The notes under the pieces were generated by a model that saw nothing but the letters and a program-made list of their open reading frames with translations, ran no database searches and was not told where the DNA came from. A stretch of DNA of 64,000 nucleotides, from assembly GCA_013398615.1 (NCBI GenBank), contig VZSR01001854.1, positions 6,471,233 through 6,535,232 of the forward strand. The letters are read 5' to 3'. This document shows positions 48,491-59,600 of this stretch, piece after piece. Made by a program: the position numbers and the translations under genes. The DNA comes from Brachypodius melanocephalos (lineage: Eukaryota > Chordata > Aves > Passeriformes > Pycnonotidae). Each line of letters begins with the position of its first letter. Positions within the stretch are counted from its first letter, which is position 1.

Positions 48491-49002
48491 AGCTATAGTC
48501 TCACTAATTCTGTAGTCCAGGTGTACTGTGATACCTGTTCTGCTACTGGATTGTTTCCTCAGCCCAACAATCTGCCACGATCATGTCAAAACAGAAGTTA
48601 CTCCCTTTTGCCTTAGTTGCACTTAACCCATCGTCTTCCTCCAGTTGCTGTGTTGCTCTGGCTGTGTTTACACACCTTGGACTTGCCATCCTGGCAAAAT
48701 GTACCACAGGATTTGTCTTTTATCAAAATGGAAATTGAATTGCACACGCCCTTGGCCCGCTTTCTCTCCCAGATCCCGTGGGCTGGTGTGAGATGAACCA
48801 AACCCGACTCAGGGAAATGTGGAGTCTGGAGCCATGGGATGTGTTGCTCTCTGGAAACAGCACAAAATTATAGTGGCATCCTCCATGACCAAGTCCTCTG
48901 GAAGGTAATGTCGCTGTAAGCTTGGAGCAACACTTTTTGACTTCTAATGGACACTCATGGTTTGGAGTGGAGCACTTGACATCATGAAAGTTGGCACTAG
49001 AG

Positions 49003-49024
49003 TTTTTTTTTTTTTGGGGGGGGG
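49003..49024 (+). repeat. T13-G9 homopolymer pair
   Basis: Thirteen T directly followed by nine G. The region reads as simple sequence; no gene feature depends on it. Confidence 0.9.
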
Positions 49025-49339
49025 TTAACTTACATTATTGTACTGTGATAAATGAAAAGATAAAAATAAAACACGGAAAGTTCTCTGCTGTGCTTGGTCA
49101 TGTTGTAGTCGCTAAATTCTGTATTTGGGCTGTATTTTAGCGGGGAAATGCACACACTGCTCTGGCTGGTGCTGCCGTGTGCGCTCTGCGGGGCAGCGAG
49201 CAGCGCCTCCCGGAGGGCGCCGTCATTTGGGACCTCCAGGACTGGCAACGAGACAGAGCTTTTAGAAGAGCTGAGTTGTTTTTGTTTGTTTTTTTTAAAC
49301 AAACAAACAAACCCCAGAAGAACAAAAAGTACTTTACAT

Positions 49340-49495
49340 GGTTCTGTTGCACTGGAAAAGGTTGTCCAGAGAGGGTGTAGAGTCTTCCTCATTGAAGATA
49401 TTAAAGAACCGTCTGGACACAGTCCTGTGCCAGGCAGGTTGGACCAGATGACCCATTGTGATGCTTCCAACCTGCCTCAGTCTGTGATTCTGTTT
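49340..49495 (+). mobile_element. CR1 LINE 3'-end fragment upstream of ZNF830
   Basis: The segments gttgcactggaaaaggttgt, ccagagagggtgtagagtct, ggttggaccagatgaccca and cagtctgtgattctg form the CR1 3' terminus. About 150 nt remain, some 200 nt before the ZNF830 CpG island. Confidence 0.85.
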
Positions 49496-49664
49496 TCCGG
49501 ATCTGGATGTTTGGGATGTAATGTTTACTGGTTTTTACTTATTTGGCTGGTTTGATGTGAGGGGTGGGGTGCGTTTCAGTACTTTATTCAGAGACGAGTC
49601 CCATAGCTGGACTGCTGTGTCTGTCGAGCTGTGTTGGTGCTCCAAGGGCTTACCTAAGGATCAT

Positions 49665-50240
49665 CCCGAGGAAGGTGACGAAGGAGACTGATCCCTCCTC
49701 CCCGCTCCCTTCCCGGCGCTCCCGGTGGCGTCACGGCGCGCGCCGGCCCCGCCCTTGCGCCCCGCGCGCCGGGGGAAGATGGCGGCGGCCGGGGCGGGCG
49801 CGGGGCGGAAGCAGGTGCGGCAGGAGGAGCTGCGGCGCCTCATGAGAGAGAAGCAGCGCCAGAACGCGGGCAAGAAGCGCATCGACTCGCCCTTCGCCAA
49901 ATATCCTCGGCACCGGGCTCCCTAGAGCTCGGCGGGGAGGGAGGGAGGCTGGGAGGGATGGAAGGGGGTCAGCGCCCGGCTCGGTGCTTCCCTTAACGCG
50001 GCCGGCACGTACAACAGCCTGGGGCACTTGAGCTGCTCCCTGTGCAACGCGCCCGTGAAGGGCGAGCTGCTGTGGCAGACCCACGTCCTGGGCAAGCAGC
50101 ACCGGGAGGTGAGCGGCGGGGCGGAGGGTGCGGGCTTTGTTGTTCGGGAGCACCGGGACAGCACTTTGGAAGGGGAGGGACTGAGGGGAGGCCGCACCGC
50201 CGGAACGGAAGCCTGGGGTGCGCTGCTCCTGGCTCTGTGC
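49665..50240 (+). promoter_or_regulatory. ZNF830: ZNF830 promoter CpG island
   Basis: A CpG-dense block covers exons 1 and 2. GC boxes (ccccgccc) and a GCGTCACGGCG half-CRE lie upstream. A consensus YY1 element (AAGATGGCGGC) overlaps the start codon, and there is no TATA box. The long minus-strand frames over this island reflect base composition. Confidence 0.75.
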
Positions 50241-50622
50241 GGCAATGGGAGCAGCGGAGCTCCCGGCGGGACGAGGGTGGGAACCAGCCTGGCTGCTCCG
50301 TCTGGGTTCTGTTCTCTTAAAGCCTGTGCGAGCATTGAAAACCCAGCCCTTATTAAGAGGATCCCCGTGTCTTTCAGGGACCCGCTTCTCAGGTGGAGCC
50401 GTTTCCACCTTAGCGACAGCTTTTGGCTGTCACTTGTCTGTAGCTCGGACTTGGAAACCGCCCCCCGCGGGCTTTGTTCGGGGAGTTTGTTTGTTGTTGA
50501 CCTGTGAGCTGTCAAGTGACAGCTTATGCGGGGTTAACAAAGTACGCTTTTTTCCTTTGTAATTCAGCAGTAGAGATGAAGACCTTGTAAAGCAAGTCAG
50601 GGAGTTTGTAACTTGGATGCTA

Positions 50623-50664
<42 letters not shown>

Positions 50665-53600
50665 CCCTTTTGAGGTCTGCTGCTACTTTTTAGCAAAAAC
50701 TGCAAGATTGTGTTTAATTTTACAAGTACTCAGGAAAAGACCAGGGGAACAGAGGAGTTCCAGTTCATTGCCTGCATTCAGACTAGATGACTGTGTCAAG
50801 GCAGAGTGACATCTTTCATGCTGTTAAAGTGCTACGTTTTAATTTTAAAACACTTCATATTCCAGTCCCTTAGAATAAATCCAACCTTCCTGCTCTTTCC
50901 TCCAGTGCCTTGCTGCTGTCACTGTCACTGCTGTTAGTCTTTTCTTTCTTACTGGTACTGCCTCCCTTGTGTGAATGTCAGTTCCTTTTCCTCCATGTCA
51001 CATCATTTCAGAGGCTAACAGAAACACTGGTCTTTGTTTTGGTACCTGTGGTTTCTGACTGATCTTGTTCTAGAAAGATATTAGCTCACTTTGATAAGCT
51101 GTTGTAAAGGCTCTGTATTTTAAGCTGCAATCCAGAAGTTACTGCTAGTAACGTGTCCTGAATTTTTATTTCTTTACAGAGAGTTGCAGAATTAAAAGGC
51201 ACAAAGCAGACGGCCACTGGCTCAGCTGCTGGCACATCGTCTCATCCTGTCAAGAGGAAAACAGTTGAGACAGAAAATACAGACCTAAAGAGAGTAAAAG
51301 GTAATGAGAGGGAAACGCTTGCCAGAATCCATCCATTTTACACCTTGAATGTTTTTGGTTTGTTTTGTTGCTGTGGAAGTGAGTGTGAATGCACCAGACT
51401 GTTGAGTTAATGGCAACCTTGAATGCTAGAGAGTTTGCTTGCTCTCTCTCTCTGTGAGTTCTGTGTCAGGAGAAAACTGTGCTTTTGGAAGTTTACCTGC
51501 TTTTCTTCTGGGTCATTTGGTTAAATGTGGTCATGGAACTGGGGGCTTGGCCCATGTATGTCAAGAAGCAGTGTAAATTAAGCAGTAGGAGCACTTGCCT
51601 AGAAGTGGTGTTATTCCTTTTCAGTGGAATCAAATCACTGGTTTTCCTCAAACCATGCACCAAAGTTCTTGCCAAAGGAAAGATAATTATTTTTTCCCTT
51701 GGTGCCATCAGACATATAAACATATGAGATATGTTAAATACATGTGCATTTGGGGCCTTGGTGCTGTCACAGAGGTCATAGGGATGTTTCTTTTAAAAGT
51801 ATGGATTTTAAGAAGTGACTCTTGGCTGTTGTGCAGGTACAGACGAAAAGCCACACACGTCTTCATCAGGGTAAGTAGATCCTGTTATTACGTAGGAATT
51901 TTTTCTAACTACCACTGGCTGCATTCTCACCCAGCTCTTCCTAGACAAGGGCAAAGGTTCAGAGAGTCAGCAGATCCCTGCTTCTGCCTGTTTTCTAACA
52001 GAGTTGTATATTCCTGAACATGGCAGCATCTTCCTGGGTGGAGATAATGGTATCAACTCTTAAGACTCTCTGAGAAAACAGGAATTCTTTTACTGTCACT
52101 GACAGATGTTATTGACATGTGGTGCTATTGCACAGCTTGAACATAGATTGTAGCATGTACTCTAAAAATGCTGACATCCTACAGAAGAGGTGGCAGTCTG
52201 AAATTAAGACAAATTTTGAATGTATAATTAAACTATATTTATTAACAAAAACTACTAGCAAATGATAGGTCTTCATTAGGGTGGTTTTTGTCACCTAAAA
52301 TTCATGTAGGTGCATATGCTGCAGTTGAACTTGTACAAATACAGGACTGTGTTTGACTTCCAGGGGTTGGGTGAAGCATCCAACTGCCCCTAAAAATTTT
52401 TGATGGTATCGGGACATCTTTGCAGGGTTGTCAGATGTCAGGTGACACCTGTGGGTCTCCTCTACACTTCACAGGATAAATTGCTATCTTGCATAGGTAC
52501 CACATGCTGTTTCCTTGTAGGAATTTGAGTTGGTGTGCAAAATTAACACTTGATAGGTTTGTCCAATTTTGAACTTGTTAGTAGGATTAGTTTAAAATGT
52601 AACATGGAAAAGTGTTTGGCTTGCAAGCTGTGGCTATTCCAGCAAATCCACGTTTTCTCATTGCTGAGCCTGTGTGGCTGTTCTAAATTGCAGTCCTGGA
52701 CAGCAGTAGGTACCCAAAATAAGTAGCAAATTACTTAGAAGGTGTAAAAAGAATTACTTTAACCACCATTCCAATTTGTTATGGGTCATTTTTATTAATG
52801 TTTCTGATAGTGAATATGCAAATAGTAATATGCATCTAAAATATGTTTTTAGAATTAACGTGGGCATTTCTGGGGACCTTAAAATGAGAGCCCCAAGTGT
52901 GTGCTGCCTTCAGACAGTGGCTCTGTTGGCAGCTGTGCAGTTCAGGGCATTGCTCACGGAGGAAATGGGCTGCTGGTGCTGGACTGGAGTCTTTGGTGTG
53001 AAGTTTCAAACAGTTGTGTTGTGGGCTCTTTACCAGGCTGCCAGCAGATTTTTTTGATGAAGCAGAGCAAGACAGAGCCAGTGTACAGCTTTCCAAGGGC
53101 CCAGCTCCCAGTTTATTGTCAGGGAATTACGAAGATGACGATGATGAGGAAGAGGAGGAACAAGAACAACCAAGCAAATCTTCTGTTGTGCATAAAACTG
53201 AAATTCCACCTCCAACTCAAGAAGTAATAGCTAATTCTCTGCCTGCAGGTAATGCTGACTGAAATAGTAAGTGATTCTGTAAGGAGAATCTGTGATTTAA
53301 ATGATGATGAAAGGTTTTTATTTTATTTTTCTAATTACTGCCATTAGATGATGGGTAATTAGCTGATGGTGAGGATGTGTAATACTGGAAGTAGAGATAA
53401 ACCAGCAAAGAATCTCCTGTTACTGTGTGTTGGTTGCTTATTGATTTTATGTTCTAGTTGTTTGAGGCTGCCAAGGGAAGTAACATCTGGCTGTTCTTCC
53501 CTTGATCCAGTAAGGTACTAGCTGAAATTCCTGTCTAGTTGAAATTTTAGAAAATGCCTGAAAGGCAAAAGAAAGCTGTTCTTTTTTTCATAGACTTCTG

Positions 53601-56600
53601 TCCTTTCCTGTAGACTTTTTTGACACCAAAACTCCAGCTGCTCCTATAGTTTCCCATTCAGGATCCATACAGAAAGCAGAGATACAAGAGAAGGTAGTCG
53701 AAAGGTAAGCAGTAAAATCAAATATTGATAGCCTTAGGAATTGTAAATAAACATTTATCTTCCAGGAAATAGAGACTGTGATCACTTAGAAATCTTAACT
53801 TATTGTTAGGTTGCATTCAGAGTGGTTTGTATATATGTCAGCCTCAGGCATTATTTCAGACAGGTGTCCCCTAGGGGCAGGAGAAGAGATGGAGCAATGT
53901 CATACACAGCCTGTTTGACATCTCTTTGCAGATTTTAACACAGGATACTGTGAGAGCTTAATGCCAGCCACTGCTTTCCTCTGTTTAAAGGAAACTGCTT
54001 GTTCTGCAGTAATGGTTCAGCTCACTTGAGCACTCCTTTAGACAGTGCTTTAGTCTTTCAGAAGTAGCGGCTGTGCTGTTACAATGTTTGGGTGTTCAGC
54101 ACACTGGAAAGAATAGTTTTAAAAGCATAAGCTACAGCTCTTGTTTTAACAGTGAGGTTTAAACCTTTCTATGCAGTTCCTTCAAAGTGAAGAAAGACTG
54201 AGCTGAAGGAGGAGGTTTTGATGGTTGTAGATAAAACTAAAGGCTTAGAAAACTTGCTATGTTTCTACATACTTACACAAAGGATTATGAATTTCATTCT
54301 TGACTATTTTTAATTATTTAATAAAGCAGATTGTAAAGTGTTAACCTGTTAATAGTAATCAAATATTTCAGGAAAGAAAACACTGCTGAAGCTTTGCCAG
54401 AAGGTTTCTTTGATGATCCTGAAGTGGATGCAAAAGTAAGTGATCTATTCGTTATATGCTACTGGATTTATTTTTGCCAGTTGTAAGGATCTTCTGAGTA
54501 GTAAGAATGCTTTTCCAGGTAATCAGTCATACTGGAATATAAGAAAATGACTGAACTATTTGGACTAGAATAGACTATTTCAGTTGGAAGTGACCTATAA
54601 TAATCATCTAGTACAACTGCCTGAAAACTTCAGGGCTGAACAGCAGCTAAAACTTGTTATTAAGGGCATTGTCCAATGGCCTTTTAAGCATGGATAGGCT
54701 TGGGGCATTGGCCACCTCTCCAGAAGCCTGTTCCAGTGCTTGCCCTCCCTCTTGGTAAAGAAATGCTGAACCTCCCCTGGTGCAGCTTTAAACATTCATT
54801 CTGTGTAAATTCGAAAACATGAAAAGGGATGGAGGTGGGCAGGAAGAGCTTGTTAAAATCATCTCTTGGAAAGTATTTTTGATTATGGTTCTCTGTGGCT
54901 CTTAAAGACATGTCATTTGTTTGCTGAAATACTGAACTGAGATTTGGACAATCTACCTTTTTTCTGTGACTCATCCCAGGAAAACCAGTTCACCTAATTT
55001 GTATGTTCAATTTTGCTTTGGAATTGGAGATATAACAATTCTATAACGCCCTTTGTGAGATCCTGCTGAAAAGTGTTGAGTTTCTGTGTGACTCACAGGG
55101 TGCATCCTGTTGGAATGAAAATAGCTCCGTTATGGCACACACTGTCATCTGTAGTACTGGTTACACCACAAGAGTGAACTTGGTCTTCAGCCCTCTTGTC
55201 TTTTACCACTTTGAGTGTTTATGATGCTCAGAAAAGAAATGTGGGTATTCACCTTATTTCTCAAAACCCATCCCCGCCTCACAACTAAAAATCTTGAAAT
55301 TGTGATCAAAAACATTCATACTTCCTTCAGCTTGCAGAGTGCCAAACGATGACCAAAATAAACACTGGTATTTGAAATACAAACCTTTTGTTTTGTTTTG
55401 TTTTGTTTTATAAAATTTGCCAGATTTGATGGCTTTCTTGCTTTTTTTCTTCAAGTATAGTGCTGTAGGCTTAAGTCTTTTTTATTTTCTTTGAGTATAT
55501 TTCCTTGTTCACACATTGGAAGGCTGCTGCTGCATTTAAATGGCATTGTGAAGCCAAGCCATGACATCTACTTTGGAGACCTTCCAAATAATGCTGCTTC
55601 ATGTTCAGTTAGTCCCACTGGCCCAGCTAACCAGCTTAGGTGTTTTATTTGCTCTGACAAGACTCTTCTGGCACTACTCATGCCCACGTGTTGCCATTTG
55701 TGAATAGTTTTGAATAATGATATTTTGAAATATGTAGCTGAAAAAGCCATGCTTTGGCTGTTTGTTTTTTGTTGGTTTTTTTTGTGGTGTGTTGTATTTT
55801 TTTTGGGGGGGGGGTTTGCTTGGTATTTTTTTGTGTCTAATTGAAGTATTAAATTTTTCAAATACTTAGTTTTCATCGTAAGTTGGGAATGCAGGAATGC
55901 CTAGCAGGCAAAGGGGAACCTGCTTACATCTGTGAGGACACTGGTTAGTGACCTGTGTTCTGGTTATTGCCTCCATTGAGAAATTTACAAGTGGTTACTT
56001 GTTCCAGTCAGCTCTTCCTTGAATTTCTTGCAGAGGCTCTTCCTCTTAATCAGCCCTTTCTGAGTGTAACCAGTACTCAGAGGAAGGAAAATGTTTGTGA
56101 CATCACTTACATAGAGGTGGCTGTGGTGGTTCTGTGTTGGAGTCATAGACAAAATAATTATTTTAAGAATTAACTGGGCATTTGAAAGGGAGATTGTGGG
56201 TGTGAAAAATGCTTGTTATCAGGTATTTGTAAAGCGTATAAATTCTGGATTAGATAAATATTTCAAGGAAAAATAATAACTTTAGTGTTTAAATTTATTA
56301 TAAGAAATACAAATAATTATGAATTACAAAAGACAACCACAATGCATAGTAACACAGTACGTACACATATGATAGAACTAATAACAGAACAGAAAAATGA
56401 AATGATGACTATTACTTCCCAGTATGAGTTTGCTTGGAAGCTTCTAATTTATTCTATAAACTTAATTCATACTACTTGATTTTGTATAATCACTCAGGAA
56501 CAAAATGCACCAAACTGTTGTCTTTACTAAGGTGATGACTGACATGTCACCAAAAGAGCAGAATGAATAAAGGGAAGTAAAACTAATGCAAAAAGATGGT

Positions 56601-59600
56601 GTCATGACTTACTATGTTCAAACTGCTTAGTTCTCCTAGCTGTATAATTTCTACCCAGTCCTGAGTCAGGCATAATCTGTCCTCTAAAATACATTATATG
56701 CCACATCTTCCAGCTTTGAATTGTGGAAGTTTCAATTACACAGGTAGACTACCTTGTTTATTTATTTGCATTAAAAGCACAATCTGGCTTTGATTACCTT
56801 GGCTGTAGATCTTAAACATATTCTTACCACTACTGCTTTTTCAGATTTCATGTCTTATGCCATCTTCTAAATGCCATCTACCACAGAATAAAAAGCTTTG
56901 CATGTCATTAAAATTGGTTTGTAGCTGTACAGTTTCTTCTGTTAGCGAAGAAAATTAGCCTAGATTTGAAATACAGTCAGGCTACCTAACACCAGCAGAC
57001 TAGTGACTGAAAAGTTTGAAACTTTACGTTATGCCAGAGGCAAACCATCCACTGCTTTTTGGCTTGTGAAATGGCTACTGTATGCAATTGTACAGGCAGC
57101 TTACAGAAGAATTTAATAGTTATCACCTGACACAGTGAAATGACAGACCATCAAACTCACTTTTGTTACTCTAGACATTCAACACCAGCCACTTTTAGTC
57201 AATAATTATTTTGTAATGCTGCAGTCATGGATGTTGTTTTAATCCAGGAGTAGAGTCAGCTTTTTCTTCCATTGTGCAGCTGCACTCTGTCACTCATATC
57301 CATTACTTAAACTGAAGTACATCAACCAGACTTTTCTGGTAACACAGCAAAATTTTTCCTATTCCTCCTGGGTTTTTCTTACAGTGCCCCAAAGAGTCAT
57401 TAGACTTAAATTGTTGATTTATAAATTTTCATGTTCCTTAGGTGAGAAAAGTTGATGCTCCAAAGGATCAGATGGACAAAGAATGGGATGAATTTCAAAA
57501 GGCAATGCGACAGGTCAACACAGTAAGTAATGGAATCTATATTTATTGATTCTAAATACTATACACAATAAGGAAAACAACAGTTTCATGCAGCTCTGCA
57601 GAATGGCTGACATCTGCATTTGTCAGCTGTTTGTTTCAATGCAGTGTGTGGTTAAATGCACTTTATAAATGAGCAAAGGGTTCCCTGTATTTTCCACTTA
57701 AAGGAAATTAAGTTGAAAACATTTAATCAAGACCCAGTCATACATATCTAGTTACATTTCTTTCACTATATGTTATTTAAATACTATTTAGCTTGCATAC
57801 ACCTCAGATCAGTGTCCTGTATACAAACAGGATACAATTGTGGGCTCTTCTTTAGATCTATATTCATATTTTAACTTGTAAAAACACTACCCATTTGTCT
57901 GTCTTTTAAAAAAAGTATCTATAAAGTGTAGGTAACCTGGATTTCATGTTTAATTTAAATGTACTGGAAAGGAACTCCAAAATCTGGGAAAGTGACAAAA
58001 GAGTTTGAGACACGTAAATTGGCCACAGTTTTTCTGTACTTCCATTTTTCACTGTTTACCATTGCATGGAAAGTCTTCCTGCAGCAGGTGTTTTTCTGAC
58101 CTTGTGTACAAATATAAAACTGTACTACAGATTACATGGTGTTCTCAGTCTTCCCCTAGAGTATTTGCTATCATCCTAATTATTTTAATTGTAAATAGTT
58201 ACTCATATGTCAACTGCTGAGAGAAGTGGTGCAGAAAAATGTATCATTGCTCATTTTAAAGCAGTCAGCACTATAAACAGAGCGAATGTTCATACAAAAG
58301 CGGTGGTGGATACATTTTGCTAGCATAAGCCATTCAGATAATTCTTCAGCTTAGGAGGAATCTTCTCAGTTATGCGTGGACCATTGATTGCATAGCATCT
58401 CCCAGACATTCAGATTTGAGAAAGTATATGCTGAAAAAAATAACAGGTTAGAAACACTTCGAGATCTAGTGGGAATATTTAAACAGTATGTTCAATAAGT
58501 GGTGCGTATTTGAGTCCCAAGCACTGGGATAGAGCTCCCATTTCAGCCTCAGACTGTGGGTGTGTGTAATTTGTATATGCTCAGTTTCAAATCCTAGTGT
58601 ATTGAAAATTTTCAAAGATTAACCCCAAAGCAGCCAAACTACTTTTGATTTTAAGAAAAAGCATTTCCATATCAAATTAAACAAGACCGTTTTTTTTCTG
58701 TATTTGCCCTTGTGAAGATGGGAATATACATAGAGGAGATTGACACTAACTTAAGGTAGAGGGGAGCAGGGGAGGACACAGACATTGTAAAGGAATTCAG
58801 GATGAAGGTGAATTTTCTCAGTGCTTTTTGGTTTAGATTTCAGAAGCAATAGTGGCAGAAGATGATGAGGAGGGACGACTAGATCGCCAGATTGGAGAAA
58901 TTGATGAGCAGATGTAAGTAGATCAATTTTTCCTCAAATTCTCTGTTCTCCAGCAGTAATGGATTGCTCTTTGACTAGAGTGGTAAAAACACTTTTAATC
59001 TGTGATACTACCTTTCATTAATCATCTGAGTATTTGAAGGACAGAATCCCTCAAATTGCGGAATGATACCTAATAAAGACATGAATTTTGGTACAAAGTT
59101 ATGTAACTTTCTCCAAAGAGAGAATGCATTGGAATCACTGAAAGTACACAAGGCAAATTCTTGGAACAAACTGCCCCTCTTCCCCTGTCAAATGTCTTAA
59201 TATCTTAATTTGTATTTCCCTGGGAATTTTGATTGATGTAGAATTTATGTGAACATTTTTAAGAAACATTTCCTGTACTGAAAACGTCCTATCCTGAGGC
59301 AAACCCTCTTTAATTCTAGTAGAAGTTTACTTAAAGGTTTTGTGGAGTGATGCATGCTGTTCATTACATGAAGTGGTTTGTTTTATTTTGTTTTGCTGAA
59401 ATGGTGGGTGTGGTGGTTGGATGGACATTGGTTTAAACTCAAGTAAACCTGAAACGCAGCTGACTGGAACAGTTTGTTACTGTTGTCCTGTAGCTCAACA
59501 CTGATAGTAACAGTGATAATGGCAATGGTAGCGACTGAAAAGAAAGACATGCAACAAAAAGAAGACACTAGAAATTAAAGCAATACTTCAACCATCTGGG

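Larger units (their letters stand above)
46350..49340 (+). other. Spacer between BAG1 and ZNF830
   Basis: About 3 kb without a recognised gene. It contains a perfect 30-nt tandem duplication (48431-48490), a T13G9 run (49003-49024) and otherwise mixed unique-looking sequence. Open frames on either strand are short and match no family I know. Confidence 0.65.

Noticed and set aside
49850..50010. A GT-AG explanation for ZNF830 intron 1
   Set aside because: No GT donor near 49900 joined to an AG before 50010 restores the conserved KYN reading, and reading through hits TAG at 49923.
49731..50515. Minus-strand frames of 225 and 197 codons over the ZNF830 CpG island
   Set aside because: They are antisense to exons 1 and 2 of ZNF830, composed of CpG-derived residues, and lack any recognisable domain.
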